This document shows positions 42,841 through 51,989 of a stretch of DNA of 57,803 nt, one piece after another. A model generated the notes under the pieces. That model saw nothing but the letters and a program-made list of their open reading frames with translations. It ran no database searches and was not told where the DNA came from. How positions within the stretch are numbered: position 1 is the stretch's first letter; every line of letters starts with the position of its first letter. Made by a program: the position numbers and the translations under genes. The stretch comes from Streptomyces sp. NRRL F-5727 (lineage in GTDB: Bacteria > Actinomycetota > Actinomycetes > Streptomycetales > Streptomycetaceae), in the NCBI RefSeq assembly GCF_000719555.1, contig NZ_JOGX01000054.1:1-57803 (forward strand), in the 5' to 3' direction.

Positions 42841-43227
42841 ATGCTCGTCCGTGACGCCATGAGCACGGTGATCCTCACCGTCGGCCCCACCCACACGCTC
42901 CGCCAGGCCGCCCGCCTGATGTCCGCCCGCCGGGTCGGCGCCGCCGTCGTCCTGGACGGCGACGCCGGGATCGGCATCCTCACCGAGCGCGACATCCTGA
43001 ACTCGCTCGGCCGCGGCGAGGACCCGGACCGGGAGACCGCCGGCTCCCACACCACCCACGAGGTCGTCTTCGCGGCGCCGGGCTGGACACTGGAGGAGGC
43101 GGCCGAGGCGATGACCCGCGGCGGCTTCCGCCATCTGGTCGTCCTGGACCACCTCGGGCCGGTCGGCATGGTCTCGGTCCGCGACATCATCCGCTGCTGG
43201 CTCCCGGCGCACAGCGTGGCGGACTGA
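42841..43227 (+). CDS. Two-CBS-domain protein
   Basis: A 128-residue protein made of a CBS pair: MLVRDAMSTVILTVGPTHTL, AARLMSARRVGAAVVLDG, GILTERDILNSL for the first and HEVVFAAPGWTLEEAAEAMT, GFRHLVVLDHLGPVGMVSVR for the second. CBS pairs bind adenosyl nucleotides and usually regulate partners; the target is not evident. GAGGAGG precedes the ATG and a hairpin lies in the leader. Confidence 0.88.
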   Translation: MLVRDAMSTVILTVGPTHTLRQAARLMSARRVGAAVVLDGDAGIGILTERDILNSLGRGEDPDRETAGSHTTHEVVFAAPGWTLEEAAEAMTRGGFRHLVVLDHLGPVGMVSVRDIIRCWLPAHSVAD

Positions 43228-43331
43228 GCCGCGTTGGCCGGAGTGCGATCCGAGTGCCGCCGAGGTTGGCCGGTATCCCACTGGCCGGAAGCCCGGCCGC
43301 CCGTTTTCCGCCCGCTGTTACCCTGGCCCTC

Positions 43332-43748
43332 ATGAGCGACCTGTTGGAACGACTGCGCGGACGCGGCTGGCGGATGACCGCGCAGCGCCGTGTCGTCGCC
43401 GAGGTCCTCGACGGCGACCACGTGCATCTCACCGCCGACGAGGTGCACGCCCGCGCCGTCGAGCGCCTGCCCGAGATCTCCCGCGCGACCGTCTACAACA
43501 CGCTGGGCGAGATGGTCACGCTCGGTGAGGTGATCGAGGTCGCCACCGACGGCCGCGCCAAGCGGTACGACCCCAACGCCCACCGGCCGCACCAGCACCT
43601 GGTCTGCGCCGGCTGCGGCGCGATCCGGGACGTCCACCCGGCGGGCGACCCGCTGCGGGACCTGCCGGACGCGGAGCGCTTCGGCTTCACGATCTCGAAC
43701 GTCGAGGTCACCTACCGCGGCCTCTGCCCGAACTGCGCGGCGGCCTGA
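43332..43748 (+). CDS. Fur-family metalloregulator
   Basis: A 138-residue Fur protein. The winged helix (TAQRRVVAEVLDGDHVHLTA, ISRATVYNTLGEMVTLGEVI) is followed by the dimer domain with the regulatory-type HxH (H87, H89) and two structural zinc pairs C92/C95 and C132/C135. It could be a peroxide, iron or other metal sensor; the genes nearby (CBS protein, tRNA) do not tell. TACCCT (43319-43324) is 7 nt before the ATG, the same spacing as the zinc-finger gene at 9333. Confidence 0.9.
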   Translation: MSDLLERLRGRGWRMTAQRRVVAEVLDGDHVHLTADEVHARAVERLPEISRATVYNTLGEMVTLGEVIEVATDGRAKRYDPNAHRPHQHLVCAGCGAIRDVHPAGDPLRDLPDAERFGFTISNVEVTYRGLCPNCAAA

Positions 43749-43754
43749 CCGTCG

Positions 43755-43789
43755 GAAAAGGGGCGCCCCCCTCGGGGGCGCCCCTTTTC
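43755..43789 (+). terminator. fur terminator
   Basis: A perfect 16-bp stem (43755-43770 with 43774-43789), 3-nt loop, ending in TTTT: a classical intrinsic terminator 6 bp after the stop. Confidence 0.92.
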
Positions 43790-43820
43790 GCATGCCCGTC
43801 GCCCGTACGTCGCGGGAACG

Positions 43821-43860
43821 CCGAAGGCCCGGATCGTATGGAGACGATCCGGGCCTTCGG
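43821..43860 (-). terminator. Terminator of tRNA/Sel1 transcript
   Basis: A perfect 17-bp stem (43821-43837 with 43844-43860) just downstream (minus strand) of the tRNA 3' end. Confidence 0.85.
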
Positions 43861-43869
43861 GCTACTGAG

Positions 43870-43943
43870 TAGCGGGGACAGGATTTGAACCTGCGACCTC
43901 TGGGTTATGAGCCCAGCGAGCTACCGAGCTGCTCCACCCCGCT
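43870..43943 (-). tRNA. tRNA-Met (CAT), initiator-type body, A1-U72
   Basis: A 74-nt cloverleaf without encoded CCA. The anticodon stem-loop CTGGGCTCATAACCCAG has three consecutive G-C pairs, the mark of initiator tRNA, and GGTTCAAATCC is the T-arm. The acceptor begins A1-GCGGGG and ends CCCCGC-U72, so bases 1 and 72 pair, unlike the C1/U72 mismatch in the sister gene at 46121-46194. The 5' 23 nt overlap the end of the Sel1 gene, so no separate promoter fits between them. Confidence 0.93.
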
Positions 43944-45918
43944 CGGCGACCTCGGCCGGTCCCAGCTCGACCGCGCGGGCGCACCAGACGCGGCCCTCGG
44001 ACAGCTCGCCGCGGCGGGCGGCGAGCAGGCCGAGCCGGAGCGCCGCGCGGCCGTGTCCGGCCCGGGCGGCCCGGGTCCACCAGAGGGCGGCCTCCCGCTC
44101 GTTGCCCTCGCGGGCGAGCAGCAGTCCGAGGTTGAAGGCGCCGTTGCGGCTGCCGGCCTCGGCGGCCTCCCGGTACCAGCGAGCGGCCTCGGTGAGGTCG
44201 CCACGGCCGGCGGCCAGCATGCCGACCCGCACCTGGGCGCGCCGGTGGCCCTGCTGGGCGGCCCGCTCGTACCACTCCTCGCACTCGGTCTTCTGGTCCA
44301 CGGGGGCGCCGAGGACCACCGGGCCGGGCTCGGGGCGGCGGGCGTCGAGGACCGTGGCCAGCCGGAAGGCCGCCTCGGCGCTGCCCCCGCCGGCGGCGCA
44401 GCGCAGGTGCCGCTCGGCGGTCTGCTCGTCGCCGTCGCGCAGGGCGGCGATGCCGACCTGGAGGGCGGCCTCGGTGTGGCCGGCGGCGGCGGCCCGCTCG
44501 TACCAGGCGAGCGCGGCGCGGTCGTCGTCTCGGCCGGCGTGCAGGATGCCGAGGTTGAAGGCGGCGTCGACCGACCCGGCCTCGGCGGCCTTGGAGAACC
44601 ACGGCTCGGCGCCGTTCGCGTCGCCGGCCTGGAGGAGCAGCACGGCGAGCGCGTTGGCGGCCTCGCGGTGGCCGGCGTAGGCGGCGCGGCGGTACCACTG
44701 CTCGGCCTGCGGGAGGCGGTCCTGGGCGGCGCAGAGCAGCCCGAGGTTGTAGGCGCCGTTGACGTCGCCGGCGTCCATGGCGGCGCGGTACCAGCGCTCG
44801 GCGGTCTGCTGCTCGCCGCGGGCGGCGTGCAGGGCGCCGAGCGCGTTGGCGGCGTTGCCGTCGCCGTCCTGGGCGGCGCGCAGCCACCAGACGGCGGCGC
44901 TCTCCTCGTCGCCGGCGTCGCGCAGCAGGAAGCCGAGGGCGCAGGCGGCCTTGGCCTCACCCTCCTTGGCGGAGCTGAGGTACCAGCGTCCGGCCTCCTT
45001 CAGCTCGCCGCGGTGCTCGAGGATGGCGCCGAGGTGCAGGGCGGCCCGGCGATGTCCCCGTGCGGCGGCCTGCCGGAACCACTGCTCGGCCTCGCCGAGC
45101 AGCCCGGCGCCGGCGGCCTCGGCGGTCCGGGGCGGAGCGACGGCCGGCGGGCGGTCCTCGCCGGTGCGCGTGAGCTCGGCCGCACGGAGACGGCCGGCCG
45201 TGTCGTACGCGTGGCCGGCGCGGCCCGCGGAGGCGGCGGGGCCGTAGGCGTGCGGGCCGCGGATGGACTCGGTGGCGCGCCGCTCCAGGGCGACCGCCAG
45301 CCGGTAGGCGGCCTCGCGGTGGCCCTGCTCGGCGGCGGCGCGGAGCCAGCGCTCGGCGCCGACGTCGCTGCGGTGCTCCAGGAGGTCGGCGAGGGCGTAG
45401 GCGCCCAGCGCGTGGCCCTGCTCGGCGGCCTGGCGGAGCCAGTACTCGGCGGCGGGCTCGTCGCCGCGCTCGCGGTGGTGGCGGCCCAGCGCGTGGGCGG
45501 CGGGGGCGGAGCCGGCGACGGCGGCGACCCGCCACCAGCCGGCCGCCTCGTCGGGGTAGCCGCGCTGGTGGAGCAGGACGCCGAGGTTGTTGGCGGCGGC
45601 CCGGTCGCCCTCGGCGGTGGCGCCGCGCAGGAAGGGCTCGGCGCCGTCGAGGTCGCCGCGGCGCAGCAGCAGGGCGCCGAGGGCGCTCATGGCGTCGGTG
45701 TCGCCGCGCTCGGCGGCCTTCCGGTGCCGGCCCTCGGTCTCGGCCTCGGTCTCGGCCTCGGTCTCCGGCCCGGCGTCCGGGACGGTTCTGGCGGTGGTGT
45801 CGACGACCGCATCGACGGCGGTCACTGCCTCGATGATCTCGTCCGCGGCATTTCTGGCGTGCCGCTGCACAAACCGCCCTGTCTCCAACAGAGTTGCCCT
45901 GTCCCCCATAAATACCAT
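43921..45918 (-). CDS. Large Sel1/TPR-repeat protein
   Basis: A 665-residue protein with about 15 Sel1-like repeats of 35-36 residues from residue 65 to the end (for example AEQGHREAAYRLAVALERRA, AAQDGDGNAANALGALHAAR, AMDAGDVNGAYNLGLLCAAQ). Residues 1-65 are different and include a short ETEA repeat encoded by a 12-bp microsatellite. Such solenoids are scaffolds. Its start could be ATG 45918 or 45909 (MGDRATLLETGRFVQRHARN); neither has a ribosome site. The stop TAG lies inside the adjacent tRNA gene, so the last seven codons are tRNA sequence. Flanked by two tRNA-Met copies. Confidence 0.88.
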   Translation of the reverse strand: MVFMGDRATLLETGRFVQRHARNAADEIIEAVTAVDAVVDTTARTVPDAGPETEAETEAETEGRHRKAAERGDTDAMSALGALLLRRGDLDGAEPFLRGATAEGDRAAANNLGVLLHQRGYPDEAAGWWRVAAVAGSAPAAHALGRHHRERGDEPAAEYWLRQAAEQGHALGAYALADLLEHRSDVGAERWLRAAAEQGHREAAYRLAVALERRATESIRGPHAYGPAASAGRAGHAYDTAGRLRAAELTRTGEDRPPAVAPPRTAEAAGAGLLGEAEQWFRQAAARGHRRAALHLGAILEHRGELKEAGRWYLSSAKEGEAKAACALGFLLRDAGDEESAAVWWLRAAQDGDGNAANALGALHAARGEQQTAERWYRAAMDAGDVNGAYNLGLLCAAQDRLPQAEQWYRRAAYAGHREAANALAVLLLQAGDANGAEPWFSKAAEAGSVDAAFNLGILHAGRDDDRAALAWYERAAAAGHTEAALQVGIAALRDGDEQTAERHLRCAAGGGSAEAAFRLATVLDARRPEPGPVVLGAPVDQKTECEEWYERAAQQGHRRAQVRVGMLAAGRGDLTEAARWYREAAEAGSRNGAFNLGLLLAREGNEREAALWWTRAARAGHGRAALRLGLLAARRGELSEGRVWCARAVELGPAEVAERGGAAR

Positions 45919-46080
45919 CGTCGCACCACCCGCAACCCGCGCACACCCGGTATACCGCAGCCCGTGAGGTCACCTCAGCGTTTTGTCGACATGCCCACAG
46001 AGAGACAAGTCAAACACGAGACGCCTCAACTCGCCCCTTCCGTACCGCTCTTCGGCGCCCTCCGTCAGCACGACACGCGA
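45919..46080 (-). promoter_or_regulatory. Sel1 gene upstream region with palindrome
   Basis: Read on the minus strand, TATACC is a possible -10 box and the 13-bp palindrome TGAGGTCACCTCA (45965-45977) lies 10-11 nt before it. The palindrome is in the position of a repressor site. TTGACT occurs further upstream but its spacing does not fit. Confidence 0.4.
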
Positions 46081-46114
46081 CGAGGGCCCGGATCCTTATG
46101 GATCCGAGCCCTCG
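46081..46114 (-). terminator. Terminator of second tRNA
   Basis: A 15-bp stem with one mismatch (46081-46095 with 46100-46114) and TTAT loop, immediately after the tRNA 3' end on the minus strand. Confidence 0.85.
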
Positions 46115-46120
46115 TGTCAG

Positions 46121-46194
46121 TAGCGGGGACAGGATTTGAACCTGCGACCTCTGGGTTATGAGCCCAGCGAGCTACCGAGCTGCTCCACCCCGCG
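46121..46194 (-). tRNA. Initiator tRNA-fMet (CAT), C1/U72 mismatch
   Basis: Identical to the tRNA at 43870-43943 in 73 of 74 bases, but base 1 is C, giving the C1/U72 mismatch required for formylation and for use as an initiator. The three G-C pairs of the anticodon stem are present. CCA is not encoded. On the minus strand TAGTGT lies about 12 nt upstream of the 5' end and may be its -10 box. Confidence 0.95.
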
Positions 46195-46237
46195 TCGGTG
46201 ACGTCACACTATCACGACGCGGGGTGAAGCCCGCAGG

Positions 46238-49144
46238 TCAGCTGCCGGAGGCCCCCTGCGGCCGGATCTTCGCGCCGGCCTCAGCCGCCTTCTCCAGCGC
46301 GGCCTGGAGGTCGTCCTGGGCCTTGCCGTAGGCCGCCCAGTCGCCCTTCGCGAGGGCCGCCTCGCCCGCGTCGTACGCCTTCTGGGCGTCGGCGATGGCC
46401 TGCTTCAGCGCCGCGTCCGCCGAGGCCGGCGGCTGCGGGGTGGACGGCGGCTGCTCGGTGCCCGGCGGGGTGGGCGGCGGGGTCGTGCCCTCCACTCCGA
46501 AGACCGCGTTGAGGGCGTCCGTGAGGTTGTTCTCGAACACCGTGGTGTCCTTGGTGGTGTCGCCGTCCGGCTGGTCGGCGTCCACGTAGGAGACCGCGAC
46601 CTTCTTCAGCAGCGGGTAGAGCGCGTTCCGCCCCTGGGCGTAGACCGGCTCCACGTAGAGGAACCCGCCGTCGAGCGGCACGGTCAGCAGGTTGCCGTAC
46701 TGGATGTCCGAGTCGGCGCCCTTCATGTCGCGGACGAAGGTGGCCACGTCGGGCAGACCGTTGAGCTTGCTCTGCACCTGCGCCGGTCCCGGCACGTCCT
46801 CGGTGACCCGGAGCAGTCTCAGCCGGCCGTACTCCTTGCTGGTGGCGTCGGCGTCGACCGCCATGAAGCCGCCCAGGTTGGGCCGCCCGTTGGGGGTGAA
46901 CGTCGTGGTCAGCGAGAAGCGCTGGGCCGTGTCCCCGGGCATCTTCATGCTCAGGTAGTACGGCGGCACGGCCACGTTGTCCTTGTTGGTCGGGTCGTCC
47001 GGCACCTGCCAGGCGTCCGAGCCGCTGTAGAACTGGGCCGGGTCGGTGACGTGGTAGCGGGTCAGCAGCTCGCGCTGGACCTTGAACATGTCCTGCGGGT
47101 AGCGCAGGTGCTCCAGCAGGTCGCCCTTGACCTCGGACTTGGCCTTCACCGTGCCGGGGAACGCCTTCATCCAGGTCTTGAGGACCGGGTCCTCGGTGTC
47201 CCACTGGTAGAGGGTGACGGTGCCGTCGTAGGCGTCGACCGTGGCCTTCACCGAGTTGCGGATGTAGTTGACCTGGTTCTGCTGGGCGACGACCGCGCGC
47301 TGCTGGTTGCCGACGGTCAGCGAGTCGGCCGTGGTGTCGCCGAGCGTGGTCCGCGAGGCGTACGGGTAGCCGTTGCTGGTCGTGTAGGCGTCGACGATCC
47401 ACTGGATCTTCCCGTCGACGACGGCCGGGTAGGCGTCGCCGTCGATGGTCAGCCAGGGGGCGACGGCCTCGACGCGCTGCTTGGGCGTGCGGTTGTACAG
47501 GATCCGCGAGCCGTCGCCGATGGCCCCGGAGTAGAGGATCTGCGGCTCGCTGAAGGCGACGGCGTACGCGGCGCGGTTGAAGGCGTTCTCCAGGCTGACG
47601 CCGCTCTTGCCGGCGTAGCTGGTGGTCTTCTCGCCGTTCTCCTCGTAGTCCAGCTCCTTCTGGGGGCCGCCCACGATCGAGTACTGGTCGGTCTTCTCGC
47701 CGTAGTAGATCCGCTGCTGGTACTTCCCGAGGTCACCCGTGGTCGGCAGACCGGACTCGGTGAAGAGGGGGGAGCCGTTGGCGTCGGTCTGGGTGCCGCG
47801 GGCCATGATGGCGCCGTAGCCGTGGGTGTAGGTGAAGTGGTCGTTGATCCAGTTCCGCTTCGGGATGCCGCGGATGTTCAGCTCGCGCAGTCCGATGACG
47901 ATGTCCTGGCCCTCGTAGCGGTCCACGTCGAGGGTGGTCGGGAACTGGTAGTACTTCCGCTTCTGCTCAAGCTGCTGGAAGGTCGGCGAGACGATGTTCG
48001 GGTCGAGGATGCGGTAGGCGGCCGCCGAGTCGGCGTCCGTGCGCAGCTTGTCCTTGGCCTTGACCGTCGACTTGCCCGAGTAGTTCTCCAGCTTGGTCCC
48101 GTCGATCGCGTACGCCTTACGGGTGGCGTCGATGTTCTTCTGGATGTACGGGGCTTCCTTGGCCTGCTCGTTCGGCTGGACCTGGAACTTCTGCACGATC
48201 GCCGGGTACAGACCGCCGATCAGCACCGCGGAGAGCACCATCAGGCCGAAGCCGATGACCGGCAGCTGCCAGGTGCGGCGCCACAGGGTGGCGAAGAAGA
48301 GCACGGCGCAGATGACGGCGATGCAGAAGAGGATCGTCTTCGCCGGCAGGTAGGCGTTGGCGTCGACGTACCGCAGGCCGGTCCAGTTGCCGGTGGCCTT
48401 GAAGTCGCTGGACTTCACCGCCAGGCCGTACCGGTCGAGCCAGTACGCCACCGCCTTCAGCGCGACGAAGACGCCGAGGAGCACCGAGAGGTGGCCGGTG
48501 GCGGCGGCGGTGGCCCGCGCGCCGGGGCTGGTGACCCGCAGTCCGCCGTACAGGTAGTGCGTGATCGCCGCGGCGATCAGCGACAGCACCACGGCGGCGA
48601 AGCCGAAGGCCAGCAGGAAGCGGTACCAGGGCAGGTCGAAGGCGTAGAACGAGACGTCCTTGCCGAACTGGGAGTCCTTCTCGCCGAAGTCCACGCCGTT
48701 GACCCACATGAGCCAGGTGCGCCACTGGCCCGAGGCGGAGGCGCCGGCGATCAGGCCCACCAGGGCGGTGACCGCGAGCAGCACCCACTTCTTGAAGGGG
48801 GCCACGCCCATCCGGTACCGGTCGAGGCTCTGCTGCTCCAGCGACATGGCGCTGAGCGGCGGCCGCAGCCGGTACGCCAGCCAGATGTTGAGGCCGACGA
48901 CGAGCCCCATGAGCAGACCGAAGACCGCGAACAGGCCGATCTTGGTCCACAGGGTGGTGGTGAACACGGACGAGTAGTGGACCGAGCGGTACCAGAGCCA
49001 GTCCGTCCAGAACCCGGCGAACATCACGAACGCCATGGCCAGGACGGCCAGCACGCCCAGTGTCATCAGCAGGGTGCGGGCCCGCCGGGACGGCCGGCCG
49101 ACTCTGATCCTTGGCCCGGACGGGCTGCCGCCACGGTCCGGCAT
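46238..49144 (-). CDS. UPF0182 giant membrane protein
   Basis: A 968-residue protein. Seven or so transmembrane helices occupy residues 25-330; a large extracytoplasmic domain follows ([60 protein letters not shown]); the end is a Pro/Thr linker and an Ala/Lys helical segment ([20 protein letters not shown]). It belongs to the conserved UPF0182 family whose role is unknown. The frame is open to 49213, but the family start is [20 protein letters not shown], so ATG 49144 is chosen. The divergent PPA1309-type gene follows. Confidence 0.92.
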   Translation of the reverse strand: MPDRGGSPSGPRIRVGRPSRRARTLLMTLGVLAVLAMAFVMFAGFWTDWLWYRSVHYSSVFTTTLWTKIGLFAVFGLLMGLVVGLNIWLAYRLRPPLSAMSLEQQSLDRYRMGVAPFKKWVLLAVTALVGLIAGASASGQWRTWLMWVNGVDFGEKDSQFGKDVSFYAFDLPWYRFLLAFGFAAVVLSLIAAAITHYLYGGLRVTSPGARATAAATGHLSVLLGVFVALKAVAYWLDRYGLAVKSSDFKATGNWTGLRYVDANAYLPAKTILFCIAVICAVLFFATLWRRTWQLPVIGFGLMVLSAVLIGGLYPAIVQKFQVQPNEQAKEAPYIQKNIDATRKAYAIDGTKLENYSGKSTVKAKDKLRTDADSAAAYRILDPNIVSPTFQQLEQKRKYYQFPTTLDVDRYEGQDIVIGLRELNIRGIPKRNWINDHFTYTHGYGAIMARGTQTDANGSPLFTESGLPTTGDLGKYQQRIYYGEKTDQYSIVGGPQKELDYEENGEKTTSYAGKSGVSLENAFNRAAYAVAFSEPQILYSGAIGDGSRILYNRTPKQRVEAVAPWLTIDGDAYPAVVDGKIQWIVDAYTTSNGYPYASRTTLGDTTADSLTVGNQQRAVVAQQNQVNYIRNSVKATVDAYDGTVTLYQWDTEDPVLKTWMKAFPGTVKAKSEVKGDLLEHLRYPQDMFKVQRELLTRYHVTDPAQFYSGSDAWQVPDDPTNKDNVAVPPYYLSMKMPGDTAQRFSLTTTFTPNGRPNLGGFMAVDADATSKEYGRLRLLRVTEDVPGPAQVQSKLNGLPDVATFVRDMKGADSDIQYGNLLTVPLDGGFLYVEPVYAQGRNALYPLLKKVAVSYVDADQPDGDTTKDTTVFENNLTDALNAVFGVEGTTPPPTPPGTEQPPSTPQPPASADAALKQAIADAQKAYDAGEAALAKGDWAAYGKAQDDLQAALEKAAEAGAKIRPQGASGS

Positions 49145-49279
49145 CTGGAAAGCCAACGTGCGCCCCTCGGTGTTGATGCGTCGGAAAACGGGCTCCGCGA
49201 TCGTAGAGCCCACTGGTGCAACTTACTGACGCTTTACCTAGTTCCCGTCTCCGGGGGAAGAGGAGGCAGGATATTGGTC

Positions 49280-49819
49280 ATGTCCAACGTTTCCCCCTCG
49301 GGCCCGCCGATGGCCTCCAGTCCCCTCACCCGCGCGGTGCTCGAGATCGACGAGTACGCCTCGGGTCTCGGCTGGGACCGGCCCGCCCGTCTCTTCGCCC
49401 TGGTCGACACCGCCCGGCTGCGGGCCCAGGCGCCCTCGCTGAAGCTCGGCGCGGACGCCACCGCGTACACCCCGATCGAGCAGGAGGAGATCCCCAAGGG
49501 CAAGCCGCTCGACGAGTTCCTCGGCACCATCGCCTGGCCGGACGCGGTGGCCGGCTGCGCCCTGACGGTGGAGCGGCTGATGCTGCCGCCGTCGGCGGAG
49601 GCCCAGGTCCCGAAGGACCTGAGCGGCGCCAAGCTGAACAGGTGGGTGGCCGGGCACCCGGACCGGCAGGAGGTCCGGATGACGGTCGCCGTGCTGCGGG
49701 ACGGGACCCGGGAGGCCGCGATCCGGCTGCGCGAGAAGGACTCGCCGACCGAGGTGCTGACCGGCCCCGACCTGGTGCCGGGGCTCGCCGACGCGCTGGC
49801 CGCGACCTTCGAGGGCTGA
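49280..49819 (+). CDS. PPA1309-family protein
   Basis: A 179-residue cytosolic protein (LTRAVLEIDEYASGLGWDRP, ARLFALVDTARLRAQAPSLK, GCALTVERLMLPPSAEAQVP) conserved in actinobacteria and usually divergent from the UPF0182 gene, as here. No catalytic motif is seen. CAGGAT lies 7 nt before ATG 49280, pointing to a leaderless mRNA. Its stop codon falls within the terminator stem. Confidence 0.88.
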   Translation: MSNVSPSGPPMASSPLTRAVLEIDEYASGLGWDRPARLFALVDTARLRAQAPSLKLGADATAYTPIEQEEIPKGKPLDEFLGTIAWPDAVAGCALTVERLMLPPSAEAQVPKDLSGAKLNRWVAGHPDRQEVRMTVAVLRDGTREAAIRLREKDSPTEVLTGPDLVPGLADALAATFEG

Positions 49820-49860
49820 GCCGTACGGGCGCTGGGCCGGTCCCGTACCGGCTCAGCCCT
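49812..49860. terminator. Terminator, PPA1309 gene/S16 protease
   Basis: An 18-bp stem with one bulge (49812-49829 with 49842-49860) between convergent genes; it includes the PPA1309 stop. CTCAGCCCT then recurs at 49852, 49865 and 49879, a small local repeat before the protease stop. Confidence 0.8.
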
Positions 49861-49879
49861 ACGACTCAGCCCTACCGGC

Positions 49880-50968
49880 TCAGCCCTTCGAGCAGCGCGG
49901 GAGGCCCGCCGTGTCGCCCGCGCGGAGCTTCTCCAGCGACTTCGTCGCGTCGTCGATGGTGTCGACCTTGATGAGGGTGAGGCCGTCGGGCGTGTCACCG
50001 GCGGCGGTGGCGCAGTTGTCGGCGGGGGTGAGGAAGTACTCGGCGCCCGCGTTCCGCGCGCCGACCAGCTTCATCTGGATGCCGCCGATCGGGCCGACCC
50101 TGCCGTCGTCGTCGATGGTGCCGGTGCCGGCGACGAACTTCCCGCCGGTGAGGCTCTCCGGGGTCAGCTTGTCCACGATGCCGAGCGCGAACATCAGGCC
50201 CGCGCTGGGGCCGCCGACGTCGGCCAGCTTGATGTCGATGGTGAACGGGAAGACGTGGTCGGTGCCGGCCTGGATGCCGACGATCGCCCGGTCGCCCTCC
50301 TCGGACTTCGCGGTGGTGAGGACCACCTTCCGGGTGACGGTGGCCTCCTTGTGCGCCTTCTCGGCGGCCGCCGCCTCCTTCGCCGGGACGATGGTGAACT
50401 CGACCTTCTCGCCCGGCTTCCGCTTGGTCACCTGCGCGGCGACGTCGGCCGGCTTCGTGACCCTCACCCCGTCGACGGCCTTGATCACGTCGCCGGCGTG
50501 GAGGGTGCCCTCCGCCGGGGAGTCCTTCACCACGGAGGCGACGACGACCCGGGTGGTGAAGGGGATGCCGAGCTCGTCGAGGGCGGCCACCTTGGCGCTC
50601 TCCTGCGACTGGCTGAACTCCTCGGCGTTCTCCTGGCTCGACTCCTCCTCCGTCTTCCCGTCCGGGTAGAGGGTGTCGTGCGGGACGACCACGTTGTCGT
50701 GGGTCAGCCAGCCGTAGACGGCCTCGACGGCGTTCATCTTGTAGTCCGCGCTGGTGACCCTGACCGTGGTCATGTTGAGGTGGCCGTCGGTCGGGTAGGT
50801 CTTGCGGCCGGAGATCTGGAGGACCGGCTCGCCGCGTGCCTCGCCGAGCGTGTTGACCGTGGGTCCGGGGCTCATCTCCGAGTACGGCACCGGGATCAGG
50901 ACGCCGGCGATCAGCAGGCAGATCAGGACCAGGGTGGAGGCGAGCATCGTCGCGGTGCGGCGTGGCAT
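49880..50968 (-). CDS. PDZ-domain S16 (Lon-like) membrane protease, YlbL type
   Basis: A 362-residue protein anchored by one N-terminal helix (9-28), with an extracytoplasmic PDZ domain (about 155-205, VASVVKDSPAEGTLHAGDVI, KAVDGVRVTKPADVAAQVTK) and a Lon-type protease domain (DVGGPSAGLMFALGIVDKLT with the nucleophile Ser; GPIGGIQMKLVGARNAGAEY with the general-base Lys). It degrades unknown envelope proteins. TACTGT lies 6 nt before ATG 50968, a leaderless pattern. It has no ATPase domain, as is normal for this subfamily. Confidence 0.92.
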   Translation of the reverse strand: MPRRTATMLASTLVLICLLIAGVLIPVPYSEMSPGPTVNTLGEARGEPVLQISGRKTYPTDGHLNMTTVRVTSADYKMNAVEAVYGWLTHDNVVVPHDTLYPDGKTEEESSQENAEEFSQSQESAKVAALDELGIPFTTRVVVASVVKDSPAEGTLHAGDVIKAVDGVRVTKPADVAAQVTKRKPGEKVEFTIVPAKEAAAAEKAHKEATVTRKVVLTTAKSEEGDRAIVGIQAGTDHVFPFTIDIKLADVGGPSAGLMFALGIVDKLTPESLTGGKFVAGTGTIDDDGRVGPIGGIQMKLVGARNAGAEYFLTPADNCATAAGDTPDGLTLIKVDTIDDATKSLEKLRAGDTAGLPRCSKG

Positions 50969-51052
50969 GGAACGACAGTACGGGACTCGCCTGTGCGCGC
51001 ACCCCTGGGGCGGTCCGTACGGGACGCCGTCAGGGCACGGCCGACGCGGCGG

Positions 51053-51265
51053 TCAGGACTCCGCGGGGGCCGGTTCGGGAGCCGGGCGGAACGGAGCGGA
51101 ATCGGGCGCGGTCGGGTGGGCACGCTCCATGGCGTCCCGGAAGCGGGCGTAGCCGGCGAGTTCGGCCACGTCACCTATGGTCTTGTTCCTCTGGACCCAG
51201 CTTCCCCATATCGCCGCGCCGACGACTGCGAAAAGCGGAATCAGCAACCAGGCCAGCGCTGCCAT
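51053..51265 (-). CDS. Small single-span membrane protein
   Basis: A 70-residue protein: one transmembrane helix (4-22, LAWLLIPLFAVVGAAIWGSW), a charged middle and a Pro/Ala-rich tail. GGGAGG lies just before ATG 51265. It is located 84 bp upstream of the S16 protease gene in the same direction. Similar small proteins occur at this place in other Streptomyces. Function unknown. Confidence 0.75.
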   Translation of the reverse strand: MAALAWLLIPLFAVVGAAIWGSWVQRNKTIGDVAELAGYARFRDAMERAHPTAPDSAPFRPAPEPAPAES

Positions 51266-51447
51266 CCCGACCTCCCATCCCCAGTGAGTTGATCAGCAGA
51301 TTATTCATCTGTGCCAACAACGCTCGGGCCTGGGGGCCGGTTACGCAAATCGGGCGTTCGGCTACACCGTGTCGGCGCGCCTGCTTGCGCCGCTTTCAGG
51401 GCTTTCCGTCTTCGTACGGGGGGGACGCCCGGCCTCGGGGCGAGGGC
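51266..51447. other. Gap without gene
   Basis: 182 bp between the small membrane gene and moaE. AT-richer around 51290-51320 (AGCAGATTATTCATC), where a minus-strand promoter for the small gene may lie. No gene, repeat or clear hairpin seen. Confidence 0.35.
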
Positions 51448-51909
51448 TCAGCAGGCCCCCACCCACTCCTCGGTGCCGTCCGAGAAGGTCTGGTGCTTCC
51501 AGATGGGGACCTCGTGCTTGAGGTCGTCGATCAGCTTGCGGCACGCCTCGAACGCCTCGCCGCGGTGCGGGCAGGAGACGGCGACGACGACCGCCAGGTC
51601 GCCCACGGTGAGGTCGCCGACGCGGTGGACGGCGGCGAGGGCGCGGACCGGGTAGTCCGCCACGACCTTCTCGGCGACCCGGCGCAGCTCGGCCTCGGCG
51701 CTCGGGTGGCAGGAGTAGCCCAGCGCGTCGACGTCGGCGCCGCCGTCGTGGTTGCGCACGGTGCCGACGAACAGGGTCGTCCCGCCCGCGGCGTCGTCGC
51801 CCACGGCCCGGAAGACCTCGTCGACCGAGAGCGGGGTGTCGCGGATCGCGAGCAGCTTGATCGGGTCGTCCGCGGCCAGCTCACCGGGGTGGTCGTGCGT
51901 CGTGGTCAT
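51448..51909 (-). CDS. moaE: Molybdopterin synthase catalytic subunit MoaE
   Basis: A 153-residue protein: TTLFVGTVRNHDGGADVDAL, YSCHPSAEAELRRVAEKV, HRVGDLTVGDLAVVVAVSCP, HRGEAFEACRKLIDDLKHEV and PIWKHQ contain the MoaE core and the active-site Arg/Lys positions. With the MoaD sulfur carrier it converts cyclic pyranopterin monophosphate to molybdopterin. Start ATG 51909 (MTTTHDHPGE); ATG 51918, three codons upstream, is an alternative and neither has a Shine-Dalgarno. No moaD is in the window. Confidence 0.92.
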   Translation of the reverse strand: MTTTHDHPGELAADDPIKLLAIRDTPLSVDEVFRAVGDDAAGGTTLFVGTVRNHDGGADVDALGYSCHPSAEAELRRVAEKVVADYPVRALAAVHRVGDLTVGDLAVVVAVSCPHRGEAFEACRKLIDDLKHEVPIWKHQTFSDGTEEWVGAC

Positions 51910-51989
51910 GCGGTCCATGGTGCCGCACGCCGCCGACATCCCGGAATAGCGTTTTCGACCGGTGGACCGGGACCCTCCGTAGGAGGGTC

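Noticed and set aside
43870..46194. Composite transposon flanked by tRNA repeats
   Set aside because: The repeats are functional tRNA genes, and no transposase or integrase lies between; the layout is also known from other Streptomyces.
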